Positions 8,778-20,395 of a stretch of DNA of 64,000 nucleotides are shown here, one piece after another (positions within the stretch are counted from its first letter, which is position 1; every line of letters starts with the position of its first letter). Location of the stretch: assembly GCF_024323335.1 (NCBI RefSeq), contig NC_066579.1, positions 253,077,575 through 253,141,574 of the forward strand, written 5' to 3'. Position numbers and translations under genes: made by a program. The notes beneath the pieces are model-generated. The model was not told the DNA's origin and made no database searches. It worked only from the letters and a program-made list of their open reading frames with translations. This DNA comes from Lathyrus oleraceus (Eukaryota > Streptophyta > Magnoliopsida > Fabales > Fabaceae).

Positions 8778-10271
8778 CATAGGTGCCCCAATTCTCTTCT
8801 CAGCAGCAATAGATGAGGCTTGGAACGGAGTTCCAACCTCATCCTCAGCTTCTACATACGAGAAAGATGACAGATGGCTAACCAACAGCGCTTTCTCTCC
8901 TCCAACAATCACAAGCTTGTCATTCTTGACAAATTTCAATTTCTGATGCAGGGTGGAGGTAACAGCCCCTGCCTCATGAATCCATGGCCTTCCCAATAAA
9001 CAGATGTAGGTCGGGTAGATATCCATTACTTGAAAAGTAATCTGAAAATCACTCGGACCTATCTTAACTGGAAGGTCCGCTTCACCAATTACTGTCTTGC
9101 GCGAACCATCAAAAGCTTTGACGATTACACCGTTGTACCTCATGGGTGCTCCTTGGTAAGATAGCTTTGACAAAGTTGACTTTGGAAGCACATTCAATGA
9201 CGAACCGGTGTCAACAAGCACATTTGACAAAGCATCTTCCTTGCAGTTCTTTGAAATGTGCAAAGCCAGGTTATGATTTCTTCCCTCCTCGGGGAGTTCT
9301 TCATCACAAAAGCTCAAATTATTGCATGAAGTGATGTTAGCCAGGATGTAATCAAACTGATCCATAGTAAGATTATGCTCTACATATGCTTGTTCAAGAA
9401 CTCCTTGTAGTGCTTCTCTATGCGCTTCAGAATTCAAAACTAGAGACAACACGGAGATTTTTGAGGGGATCTGGAGCAGCTGCCCAACCACATTAAATTT
9501 GCTCCTCTTTATTAATCGGAGTACCTTATCATCATTATTGGCTTTCAAGCTGCTGGATTCACCAGACTTATCTTTTGAACAACCAACTGGATCTACATTA
9601 GGCACCTCCACCTTCTTACCAACAATTATTTCCTCTTTATTTTCTAGGGACACCGGCCCAAACACTCGACCACTGCGGGTCACCTTCACAACATTAGCAA
9701 TGCTCACTACTGAACTAGTCGTAGGTAACGAGACCTCTTGACCATTCTTTATCATTGTAGCATTGTACTGGTACGGTACAACCTTATCAGATGAATACGG
9801 GATTGGGCCCGTTAACCGTATTACCAACAACGATACTGATCTTTGACTGATGTTCTTATTGTTGTTGCTATCATACTGAATTACCAACCGCTCTTGTTGC
9901 TTGAAAACGGGCACTATGACATTGACATCGTCATCTACATGACGAGATTGAACAATTTGAATCATGCCTTCATCCATCAGACGTTGGATGTCCCTTTTCA
10001 CTACATCACACCCTCTTGGGTTCACACTACAAACAACACAACCATCATGGTCATGTTCACAGTCACTCACCATACATATATCCTTATGCATCTGCACCAA
10101 TGATCTTCGGGTAAACTGGACGTCAAAAACCTTGAATTCTCCAAGAAAACCGTCCATCATATTCACTGAAGAGTTCCCATGAGCGGGCAAAGGGTTTGCT
10201 TTCACATTTGGCACGCTGTCCTTAAAGGACACCATACCACTCTTCATAAGCTTTTGAACCTCATACTTCAA
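8751..10271 (-). CDS. Ogre gag C-terminus and aspartic protease (element A), truncated
   Basis: An uninterrupted frame of 506 codons. The first ~130 residues are the end of Gag. Next comes a linker of ~200 residues with SGRVFGP, then the retropepsin domain with catalytic DTGSSLN (DTG encoded at 9212-9204), flap-side AFDGSRKTVIGE and the GRPWIHEAGA motif. The protease would cut the Gag-Pro-Pol polyprotein. The last codons (8751-8777) come from the LTR of H, so the true coding part stops after the GAPM residues at 8778. Copies B and C carry the same region with more damage; this is the best preserved protease of the three. The ATG at 10271 is internal to the gag-pro frame, not a real start. Confidence 0.85.
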   Translation of the reverse strand: MKYEVQKLMKSGMVSFKDSVPNVKANPLPAHGNSSVNMMDGFLGEFKVFDVQFTRRSLVQMHKDICMVSDCEHDHDGCVVCSVNPRGCDVVKRDIQRLMDEGMIQIVQSRHVDDDVNVIVPVFKQQERLVIQYDSNNNKNISQRSVSLLVIRLTGPIPYSSDKVVPYQYNATMIKNGQEVSLPTTSSVVSIANVVKVTRSGRVFGPVSLENKEEIIVGKKVEVPNVDPVGCSKDKSGESSSLKANNDDKVLRLIKRSKFNVVGQLLQIPSKISVLSLVLNSEAHREALQGVLEQAYVEHNLTMDQFDYILANITSCNNLSFCDEELPEEGRNHNLALHISKNCKEDALSNVLVDTGSSLNVLPKSTLSKLSYQGAPMRYNGVIVKAFDGSRKTVIGEADLPVKIGPSDFQITFQVMDIYPTYICLLGRPWIHEAGAVTSTLHQKLKFVKNDKLVIVGGEKALLVSHLSSFSYVEAEDEVGTPFQASSIAAEKRIGAPMCSGVFVAI

Positions 10272-11819
10272 TGGATAGCAATTTTCACTATCGTGTCTGG
10301 GTGCTCCTTGATGAAAAGCACAACGAAGATCAGGTTTATGCCATCAGGGAAGTGGTTCTGGGATCTGCTGTGGGTTCCTCGGTTGAATTAAGTTCTTGAG
10401 AACTAGCGAGGGATACAGCTCTGCATACGACATAGGAATCGGGTCAAAAGAGAGCTTCTTCCTTTCAAAGTTCTACAGATGATGATTGTTGTTGGTATTA
10501 TTATTGTTGTAGGTGTTCGTTCTTTGTTGCAGTTGTTGTTGTTGTTGTTATTGAATTGGCGTTGCTTGTTGATTAGAAAATACCGGAATTACTGATGATA
10601 CTTGATGATGATGTTGACAGGGTGGTGGATTTCTTCTGATTTGAGGCCTCCTCTGCCTCCCACTGATTACTGCATTGGTTTCACTATCCTTCTTCTTACC
10701 AAAGTTGCTACCATATCTCTTGCTTGTTGACACCTCATCTCTTGACAATCGTCCCTCATGGACTCCTTCCTCAAGTCTCATCCCCATGTTTACCATTTCG
10801 GTGAAATCACTGGGGGAACTAGCGATCATGCATTCATGATAAAATGAACTCAGGGTTTTCAAGAAGATTTTTGTCATTTCTTTCTCCTCCAAAGGAGGAG
10901 TGATCTGGGCAGCCAACTCCCTCCATCCTTGTGCGTACTCTTTAAATGTCTCTTTGTCCTTCTGAGACATAGACCTCAATTGGTCTCTATCCGACGTCAT
11001 ATCCACATTATACTTGTATTGCTTCACAAAAGCCTCTCCCAAGTCGTTGAAAGTACGAATGCTTGCACTATCCAACCCCATGTACCAACGGAGTGCAGCA
11101 CCAGTCAGGCTATCTTGGATGTAATGAATAAGCAACTGATCATTATCTGTCTGAGTCGACATCTTGCAGGCATACATCACAAGATGACTGAGCAGACACG
11201 AGTTCCCCTTCTATTTTTCAAAGTCAGGCACTTTGAACTTCACCGAGATTTTGACATTGGGCACCAAACATAACTCGGAAGTACTCTTCCCAAACAGATT
11301 TTTACCTCTCAACGTCTTCAATTCCTTGCGCAGCTCAAGAAACTGATATTTCATTTCATCCATCTTCTCATACACATCCGGACCCTCATACGGCTCGGAA
11401 TGATAGATGGTATCCTCTACGCGAGGTAAAGTGTGCACAACGGGAGGTGGCACGGACATGACCGGGCTAGATGCCGGTATGGAAGCAAATGTAGGCGCAA
11501 AGCCTTCAGGCACAAAGTTGGGCGACATTCCCCACGGGAATCCGGCAGGCATATTCGGTGCGAAGTGGGCGGTAGCAGCATGCATGGTAGAGGTAACCAC
11601 TTCTGAAGTAACGGTCCTCGCGGGAGGAGTTGCAGGTGTTGGAGAAGCTTGATTCTAAGCAGCAAGAACTGACTCCATCATGGCAGTCAGGCAGGCGATC
11701 TCGTCCTTTAGCTCTTTTTTTTCTTGCTCTAGATTTTCCATGATTTTCTGATGATTGGCTCGGGTATTGTACCAGTGAGTCAGCTTGGCTAAAGCACAGA
11801 AGAAACACCAATCAGACAT
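10272..11819 (-). pseudogene. gag of element A (Ogre), broken
   Basis: Likely start ATG at 11819, just after a splice-acceptor-like 'ttcgccag'. The first part contains ENLEQEKKELKDEIACLT, then a proline-rich stretch (PAGFPWG, PPPVVHTLPRVED), then the retrotransposon Gag core: LLIHYIQDSLTGAALRWYMG, FVKQYKYN and DRDQLRSMSQKDKETFKEYA. A Q/N-rich stretch follows (10490-10560) and then a zinc-knuckle-like CAFHQGAPRHDSENC (C-x2-H-x5-H-x4-C). Stops interrupt it near 11655, 11213 and 10548, and again in the region 10330-10500. Gag would form the virus-like particle that packages element RNA. Because of the stops I call it non-functional. Confidence 0.85.
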
Positions 11820-11892
11820 CTGGCGAAAACCTACTTATGCAAATGATGCATGAAATGCAATGCTTGATTATTTTTATTTTCAAGGAACTTAC
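11820..11892 (-). other. Candidate 73-nt intron between ORF1 and gag (element A)
   Basis: On the minus strand the segment begins GTAAGT at 11892 and ends with 'aggttttcgccag' immediately before the gag ATG. Copies B (21930-21854) and C (36424-36351) have GTATGT and 'ttttcttcc..cag' at the same places. Splicing is inferred. Confidence 0.4.
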
Positions 11893-12044
11893 TATATTAT
11901 TTGCAAATATATAATATTTAAATGGTAATTGAAACAATTTGATATGACCAAAAATCTATTTTTATTTATATAAATTGGAAGGATTACACTGAGTACAATT
12001 TCAGAAACAAAAAAAAGATATAAGAGAAAAGGAGACTAGTCATT

Positions 12045-13494
12045 CTAAGGATCCCTAACAATAATGTCACAAGATCTGGCTGTAGGTGTGTACTTCCTTC
12101 GAATGCGATGGATCTCGGTCTCAAAAGAAGCCTTCATCTAAGTCTTCTCGAGGACAAGCTGATCAACAATCTTCTTCCAAGCAATGGAAGGCTGAGGCAT
12201 GCTAGAAGATGAAACCTCTGGCTCTCTTTGTCTGTTCGTCACTCGGTCTTCAAGTAGCTCAGTAAGTGCATCTTTGTCCTTAGACTCTAATTGCAACTCT
12301 TCATGCTTCTTGCTCAAAGCACAAAAACGCTCTTCCCACATATCCTTCTCTTGCTTCATCTTGGCGACCACGTCTTCCACTCCTCTACATCTTGGTTAGG
12401 GAGAGTTAATGGCTCAACCACAACCATAGACATAGGTCTTTCACAAGGATAAGGCATCTTTAACTCCATAGCTTTCTTCTTCACCCAAAGAGTGTATGCA
12501 CATTATGCCAAACATGCACAATCTTCTGCTTTAAATGTTGGGAATCTTTACCCTCTTGATAGAAAAGACCTTCTAACAACATGTAATTAGGTTTGTCTCT
12601 CAAGGGGAACCCAAGTTCACGACGAGCCAAAGCAGGGTTGTAGTTAGTTCCTCCTTGTGTACCAATGAGAGGCACATTATAGAATTCACCACAACTATCA
12701 ATAATCTCCAAACTGCTTAAGGACGGATAATACCAAATTATATCATCATTAGTGAGAGAAATAAGTCTCTGAGACCACCTTAGACATTGTTTGTTTTCCA
12801 TAAAAGCAGGTGTCTAAGGCAAGTGCGAAATAAACCACTTGTACAGAAGAGGGATGCAACAGACAATAGTTCCACCACCTTTAGAATTCCTTAGATGCAA
12901 AGAGAAATACATATCACCCAACAAAGTAGGCACAAGATTCCCAATCAAGAAAAGTCTAATGGCGTTAACATCAATAAAACCGTCAATGTTAGGGAACAAA
13001 GCTAATCCATAGATGAGCAACACAAAGATAGCTTCAAAGGCGTCCACACTACCAGCTTGAGCAAAAGTAGTAGCTTCCTTGATGAGGAAAACAGATGGCA
13101 ACCCAAATAACCCTTCTTTCTTCACCCAATGAGCCTCTATCTTAGACTTCTTCAAGTGAAGAGCTTCAACAATAATACTAGATCGGGGAATCTCTTCCAA
13201 TCCACTAAAAGGCACTCTACTAGAAATAGGTATCCCCAAAAGATGAGAATATTCCTCCAAGGTAGGCACAAGCTGAAAATTTGGGAAAGTGAAACAACGG
13301 TAGAGAGGATCATAGAACTGCACTAGCACACTCAGAAGTCCTTCAACCACATCAGCAGACAAGATGGACAGAAGCTTCCCATGACGTTGTTTGAAGTCCA
13401 AGGGATCTAATACAAAAGATGCTAGCTTCCTTAACTCTTTCAAGTCGGGACATCTGAAACTGTACTTCTTAGTGTTCCTTCGTCCATAATCCAT
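12045..13494 (-). pseudogene. Ogre ORF1 (extra ORF upstream of gag), element A, broken
   Basis: Starts at ATG 13494 (MDYGRRNTKKYSFRCPDLKE). The N-terminal ~300 residues form a domain with DPLDFKQRHGKLLSIL, LVQFYDPLYRCFTFP, LLGIPIS and YGLALFPNIDGFID. This resembles the plant mobile domain / DUF7745-like proteins seen in legumes (recognised from memory, moderate certainty). The C-terminal ~100 residues are a charged coiled coil (MKQEKDMWEERF...KKHEELQLESKDKD). The product's role in Ogre is not established. Breaks: a stop near 12814, then a deletion of about 25 codons with frameshift near 12481, judged against copy B, which keeps the missing RSELG...YTTWVKK segment. The end near 12045 is the first stop after the conserved RIRRKYTPTARS tail. 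Confidence 0.75.
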
Positions 13495-14328
13495 GGTCTA
13501 AAAATATTTACAAATGATACCTTAGTTCCTTGAAATTTTTGTGTGATGGATGTTATGATGCGCATGAATGCAACAATCACAAATAAAGGATCACACACAA
13601 GGAAAACAAAGGTCAAGAGATGAATCAAGTTATTGTCAAGATCAATCATCCATTTTGGTAGAGTATGGTTTTCACCTTATCAACATCCAAGTTCCATTGA
13701 TATTGGCAAGACTTGATTGGACCAACTAAGAATCAATGGTTTGTTACAAGTCACGAGCATGAGTTTGGGTAAGAACCATCCCAAAGGAGTTAACTAAGGA
13801 TAAAAATCCTGTAGATCATGTTCTAAAAAGTTCCCAGAGACTTAATTCCATCTATCGGATATTACAGGTTAAGATGACTGACTCATCGACCCATAATATT
13901 CTCAAGAGAAACTCGTCTGATTGTAGTATCGCATAACAACTATTATCAAGTCTACACTTGAACAGTTTCCGCACTATGTCCTAAATAGGCCAAGATGGAT
14001 TAGGTGTTCCAAGGTCCTCCGCTTCTCAGACCCAATTAGAAATAGTAATGCCTAACCACAAATACTTGTGTGACATTTCCAAATCCAAAGGAGTCTCCAC
14101 TGAGTAGATGGATCTCAAGCCAACTTGTTAAGGACTACTCCACACAAGTCGAACATGACTATACCATCCTCCTATCTTAATTGCACTCAAGTTCGGATTA
14201 GAACTTATCTCACCACTTAGAGATCACCAAGCACAACAAGCAGATTATATCACACATACATATATATAAACATCACATATATACAAATATATTCACACAA
14301 AAAGTACGCTAAACCCACTGGAGACTAC
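13495..14328 (-). other. Leader of element A between PBS and ORF1
   Basis: About 830 bases of non-coding leader. The same sequence recurs in B (23535-24387) and C (38014-38832) with many small differences. 'accttatcaacatccaagtt' near 13676 is the part also found at the start of this window in element H. It would contain packaging and dimerisation signals, but I can point to none specifically. Confidence 0.6.
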
Positions 14329-14346
14329 TCCCCAGCAGAGTCGACA
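14329..14346 (-). promoter_or_regulatory. Primer binding site of element A
   Basis: Minus-strand TGTCGACTCTGCTGGGGA lies nine bases inside the LTR end. Copies B (24405-24388) and C (38850-38833) have the same site with one or two changes. Ogre elements are reported to use a tRNA-Arg primer; I did not align it to a tRNA. Confidence 0.65.
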
Positions 14347-14355
14347 CTTAATTTA

Positions 14356-17300
14356 TGTAGCGCCAAATTCATGATCATCAAGTTATTGATAAGCTAGAGA
14401 TCAAATAACAAGAGTCGCCACAACACTTTTATTGTTTCCAAGGGAAAAGGGAAAAAGTAAGAACAAGACCCAAAAAAGTAAGAAGTTTTCAAATCAAAAC
14501 TAATAAAAAGTCAAAGATCACAGGTAAGGGGGTTGGTTACACAGAGGGAAGATGTTAGCACCCAAAGTGTGCTAGGTACTCCTAGGGAGCCCTTTTTGTG
14601 TGCATATGTATTTTGTACAAAGTGATGTTTACAAACAAATAGAATGAGGGGATTAGAAAAAAATTCATTAATTATACTTTTGTGTTTGACAAGACCTTCG
14701 GTCTTGTGTCTACGTACCAACATAAAAATGAGGGATCAAAACCTCGTAGTTCGTGATACAAATTTCAAAATGAATGCATTGATTTTAACAAAATTTAAGT
14801 TTGAAAGGCACAAAGACCTAAAATGGTTTGAATGAGTTAGTTCTTTTTGGCTTTTTTGAAAGTTTAAGTCAAGTATAGTTAAGTTTATTTACAAGTTTGA
14901 TTTAAGAAAATAAGTTTGAAAATGCAATGGCATAAGGCCAAAGTTTCTATCTTTTGCAAAAAAGTGATCAAAGTTTAGAACAAAAGTAGTTCACACAAAG
15001 AAGATTTTGAAAAAAAGATGGAGGGAGAGATTTTGAAATTAAATAAATGGGGAGAATATGAAGAGACTATCCTACGTACAAAAATTAAAAGTTTAGAGTT
15101 GAAAAGATCTGACCAAGTGGGTAGCAATCCAATAGACAAGAATGTCAATAGAAACTCAGAATTCCCTTGGACTTTTAGAATCAAGCAATACACAAATGCA
15201 CAATTATATTAACTTGAAGATCAAGGCATCAAATAAAGATAGCCATATCCAAGCTTATCCATTCCATGATCTTCTTCAAAACGGCTCATGCAACAGATGA
15301 ATTCCACAAGTCACAAGTTCAAAATAACAACTTCACAATGGTCATGTTGCAGATGAACTTAAAGAGGTCTTCAAAGATGTATCAGATGAAGTTCAAATTG
15401 CAAGCACTTGATTTCTCAACAAGTTGGCATTGGCCAAGTCCTTTAGCATAGGAAGGTTGCCTAGATTCTAAGTCCCTTTGTCCAAGATCAAGCCAACAGT
15501 CCACTCAAAAGTTTTTTTTAGGGTTTTTGTTATTATTATGTACGTTAATGGTCAAAGACCAAACAAACAAGCAAAGTACACAAACAAAAACATATCACAC
15601 AATATGGTCTAAATGGACAAAGTGAAAATTGCATTAACATAAATAATTAGAATGATATGAACAATGGCAAATGAAATAGAGTGCTAGAAATAAATTATAT
15701 TAAAGTAAAGGCTTGAAATTAAAAGTTAGTAGTTAGTAGGTTAGAAGTTAGTATTGTTTTTCTTTTGCTTTTCATTTGAAGACATTCTTTGGAGAACACT
15801 CAACCCACTTATCACAAGCATGAATCCTTGAGCCAAAACATCTTCCAAAGGAACGAAAGAAGGCCAAGTTTCCACACAATACCATGAAAGAGGGGAGACT
15901 TACAATCTCATTAACTAGAATGCTTATGCCTTTTACGTCACAAATTTAGCGCTATGTTAAGCAATCGTAATTGTACCTATGTAGAAGTCACAACTATTTG
16001 AGATCGGGCAATAGAATTTTGGTGTTAATGCATGTTAGAGACATAGTATAATGGACTATGCTCATGAAACATACTACACACAAAAAGAATATGCAAAAGG
16101 TGTGGCCTAATCTCATCCATAATCATGTCAATTTTTCAATTAACTAGCATTAGGACTTTGAGATGTCATAGGCCAAATGGAATGAATGAATGAAGAAAGG
16201 GAATAAGATGAAGTGGGAAGGGAATGGATGAAATCACAAATTGGTCAAAGAAGGACTTTTACCAAATTAATATCATTCATTCATTTTGGGAGATGGATGT
16301 ACATTCCACTAATCCCCTAAATCCAATGATATTAATTTGACAAAGTCAAATCAACCTTGACCAAGGCCTAACAACAAGAGTCAAACATAAACAAGTCATC
16401 ACAATTGGTCAACAAATTTATTTGGCATTTCTTCAAATTAAAAATACTAAAATAGTGCATTTAAATTAAATATGGTTTGTCCAATTCCTAAAATCTCATC
16501 AAAACACCAAATAAATGGCCATGAGATTTATCATAGGTCAAACAAGGTCAAAGGACCTTGGAGAAAAAATTTCATAATTTTTGGACATTTAAAAATATTT
16601 TTAAACAATTAAAAACGAATGAAAAATCAATTAATTCATGAAAAATATTAATAATGATCCAAAAAATAATTTTAATTCAGAATATGAAAGAGAAAAATAT
16701 TTGAATATTTTTGGTGAAAGTCCCATGTTTTTTGGATCAATATTGAATTTAATATGAATTATTGAAAATAATGCAAATAAAATGAAAATGAAAATATCAG
16801 AAAAAACGTGGACCACTTGATCTCCCTCATTAATTGAGCTGGCAGATCAAGTGGCCAGGAACGCGCTATCCACCATGGTCCTTAGTCAGCGCGTGGCAAC
16901 ATTGGTAATCAAAATGCACGCTCCAGATTAAAACAAAATACATGGATCCTGTGGTTGTGAGACATGTCGCGCATTGCCGGAGCTGTAGCTCCGGTCTTCT
17001 TCTCCGGTGGACCTCGCCGGACTGGTCCACCATCAACCATCACCAAAATTAAAAACAGGGACATAATTTTAAAGTAAAAATGGCACTGAGCTCGAATCTG
17101 GCCTTAATTCACTCTAACTCCAAGTATATTGAGAGATACATGGAGTTGAAATTTGAGGTACATGAACTGAGTTGCTTCGATTTGGCCTCAATGCAACTCA
17201 ATCTTCTTGCCTACATTGTTAGGACTTCAGACAACCAAAGAATCAATAGAATTGAGCAAGAATTTGAGAGAATCGAAGAGTTCAAAACTTCTGGAAAATA

Positions 17301-19072
17301 CCTTCAATGGATGTCTGGATTCAACTGATCTTGATCTTGCTTGTGCATGATCTCACTCCTCTTTCTTGCAGAAGAAGGATTGGATGCTTGAAAGGCTATG
17401 GATTCCTGGAGATTTGAATTTCAAAATAGTGGAAATTCAACCTCAAATTCAAAAGAATTTCTCAGGTTTATCCTTTGCAAAGTGAGGGTTTGAGATGGGG
17501 GATCAAAGTTGGCGCGAATGTGTCTGAAATTCTGAGCAATTGGAGCTCTATTTATAGCTGAAATCACTGATATTTGCACACTTGAATTCACTTTCCAATT
17601 TATGCAAAATGGTGATACATGGGTGCATGGGCGTGTACAAGCCCATGAGATCATTGCAATAAGTCCACAAATGAATGTTAGATAGTCTGAATTGAGCTTG
17701 GATTGCAAGGCAAGTGTGCATTTGAATTTCGTTTGATCCTTGCCAAGTGATGTCACCATGTTCATGCCATGTGCATCCTATGCATTCCTTGTCCAAAATA
17801 AATGAATTTGAGCTCTTTGGAAAGGTGAGATCAAGAGGAACAACTTTCATGTTCAACACCTTTGCATTTGGAGCTTGGAACTTGGAGAAATTTGAGTTGG
17901 AAGTTTGGAAATTTTTGACATATCAAATTTTTTCTAAGTGTCAAGCCATATGTCTCAATATTCCACCTTACTTAACTTTTTATATGAGCTTCAAATTAGA
18001 AAAGTGTCTTCATAAAAGTTGTATCTATTTCAAACACCTTCAAAATGGTCACCAATTTCATGTCATTTGGATTTGAAATGATAGAGTTATGCATTTTTGA
18101 AGTTTGGAAAAATCACTTGATCAATGGTGTAGGTCAAAAGTGACCTATAATGTAACCTCATATCACATGCTCAAAAAAGTTGAATTAGCTCCCACTACAA
18201 ACATCAAAGTTTAAGTAGACACACTGAATTTGGTTGTTAAACTTGGAAATATTTCATCTCATAAAAATTGAGCAAGTTATGGCCTTGGAAAGTTGACTTT
18301 CAAATTAGGGTTTAGACAAAATGACCTATAATGTTTCAACATAGAAAATGATTTTCCAAGTAAACCTAGCTCTAGGTCTGAACATGAAAGTTGTTTGGAA
18401 TGTCATTTAGAGTAAGTTTTCTCTTGGAATCATTTTCATATGGTGAAAATTATAGGATATAGGGTCTAGGGAGACCCAGTTTTGATCAGATGAATTCATC
18501 TGGCCAACCACCATCAACCAACTTGCTAACTTCCAATTCTCTTGATTTTATTGGCTCATGGTAGATCATATATGCTTAGGATGATGAAATTTAAAGTGTC
18601 CCTTAAGAAATTTGATCAATTGGTGAGATATCTTGTTGGAGAAGTTACTCAAGATACCCAGTCAAACTAGGGTTTCCAAGGCAAATCACCCTCAAACTCT
18701 TGAAGAAAACTTGATCAATATAACATGTAGAGAACATTGGGACTCATATATGCTGATCATAACCATTATTGGATCAATTCTTGGTTATTCTCCTTGTTCG
18801 TGAGGGTCTCAAACCCTAGATGTGAACTTGATGAATCAATGGAATCATGCCCTTCCTACAAAAGAGTTAGGCAAATGCAAAGACATATTTTCGGTATTTT
18901 GGTTAGTGAAATGATAAAATACAAGTATGATATAATCACAAAGTGCTTGGTGATCTCTCCCAAAACAAACCCAATGAATGAGGGGTAAGGAGGATGCCAA
19001 GATATGATCCCAATGCTAATGCTTATGATGGAATTACATGAGGGATCTTAGGGTCAAAATTGGGGTCTGACA
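14356..19072 (-). repeat. 5' LTR of element A (4717 bp)
   Basis: On the minus strand it runs from TGTCAGACCCCAATTTTGA (19072) to CGCTACA (14356). LTRs of 4-6 kb are characteristic of Ogre. The C copy is collinear over its full length once its copia insertion is removed (1626 + 3032 bases). The LTR would hold promoter, start of transcription and polyadenylation site. ORFs inside it (for example 17080-17328, 17421-17765) lie in non-coding LTR and are not called. Confidence 0.88.
17548..17558 (-). promoter_or_regulatory. TATA box of element A LTR
   Basis: Minus-strand GCTATAAATAG. The C LTR has GGCTATAAATA at the matching place (52802-52792), so it is conserved. This places the transcription start near 17510-17520. 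Confidence 0.6.
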
Positions 19073-20395
19073 ATATCCATTACTTGAAAATTAATTTGAA
19101 AATCACTTCCTATCTTCACTGGAAGGTACACTTCTCCTATGACGGTTTTCCGAGAACCATCAAAAGCTTTGACAATCACGCCATTATACCTCATCGGGGC
19201 GCCTTGATAGGATAACCTTGACAAAGTTGATTTGGGGAGTACATTCAGAGGAGAACTGGTATCAACCAACATATTTGACAGTGCATCCTCCTTGCAATTC
19301 ATCGATATATGCAGTGCCAAGTTGTGATTTCTTCCTTCCTCGGGAAGTTCTTCATCACAAAAGCTCAAGTTGTTGCAGGAAGTAATGCTAGCCACAATTT
19401 GGTCAAATTGATCCACAGTCACATCATGCTCGAAGTTGGATTTCTCCGACACTCTTTGCAATGCTTCTCTATGCGCTTCGGAATTCATCAGCAGAGACAA
19501 CACTGAAATCTTCAAAGGAGTTTGAAGCAAATGCTCCACCATATTAAACTCGCTCTTCTAGACTAATCTTAGTACCTCATCATCATCATTAGGCTTCAAT
19601 TTGTTGGATTCACCAGACTGACACATTTGAGCACTAACTAGGTTTACTGCAGGTACATCAACCTTCTTACCAACTAAAACATCTTCTACATCCTGCAGGA
19701 AAACGGGACCGAAAACACGACCACTACGGGTCACCTTTGCAATATCTGTAATATTCATAACAGAATTGGTTGTAGGAAATGGAACCTCTTGACCATTCTC
19801 CATAGCATTATACTAGTAAGGAACAACTCTATCGGATGCATATAGGATGGGGCCCGCTAACCGTATCACTAACAGTGATATCGATCTGTTGACTTTGTTA
19901 CTGCTGCTGCTATCAAACTGAATTATTACCCGCTCTGGGGTCTTAAAAACTGGAACAATTACATTGACATCATCTATATCCCTCGAATGTTGAATCTGGA
20001 TTACATTCTCATCCATCAACTTTTGGATATCCCTCTTGACGATGAAATACCCCCGGGGGTTTACACTGCAAATTGCACAACCATCATGGTCGTGCTCACA
20101 ATTACTGATGGTACATAAGGTCCTATGCATCTCTACCAAGGACCTATGAATACGTCGCACATCGAAGACTCGGAAACTTCCTGGACAACCATCTATCATA
20201 TTGACAGAGGAATTACCATGAGCGAGCAACAAATTGGCTTTCACATTCGGCACACGGTCCTCAAAGGACACCATCCCACTTTTTATAAGCTTCTGGACCT
20301 CGTACTTCAATGTGTAGCAGTTATCGATATCATGTCTGGGAGCTCCTTGATGAAAGGCACAACGGAGTTCGGGCTTATACCACCATGGAATGGTT
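19073..20395 (-). pseudogene. gag end and protease of element B (Ogre), degenerate
   Basis: Same order as in A: the Gag C-terminal part (20310 downward), the linker with SGRVFGP and the retropepsin. Stops at 19813 (a TAG where A has CAG in the VVPYQYNAT context) and at 19558. The catalytic triad reads DTS instead of DTG (19263-19255), which should abolish activity. The frame ends at ITFQVMDI-equivalent residues where A's LTR begins, so the flap-distal part and everything after it is missing from this side. The best fragment, 19542-19054, is 162 codons and its last codons are LTR sequence. Confidence 0.8.

Larger units (their letters stand above)
8778..19072 (-). mobile_element. Element A: Ogre-type Ty3/gypsy element, 5' part
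   Basis: Read on the minus strand the order is 5' LTR (19072-14356), PBS (14346-14329), leader, ORF1, gag and pro, cut off at 8778 by insertion of H. Pol, 3' UTR and 3' LTR would lie left of H, outside the window. An extra ORF before gag, gag-pro as one frame and multi-kilobase LTRs are the defining Ogre layout. The 5' LTR terminus TGTCAGACCCC is intact and sits directly against the truncated protease of element B, so A appears inserted in B. Confidence 0.85.

Noticed and set aside
17421..17859. ORFs of 103-114 codons on - within A's LTR
   Set aside because: They overlap the TATA/transcription start part of the LTR, are not open in element C's LTR at the same place, and show no domain.
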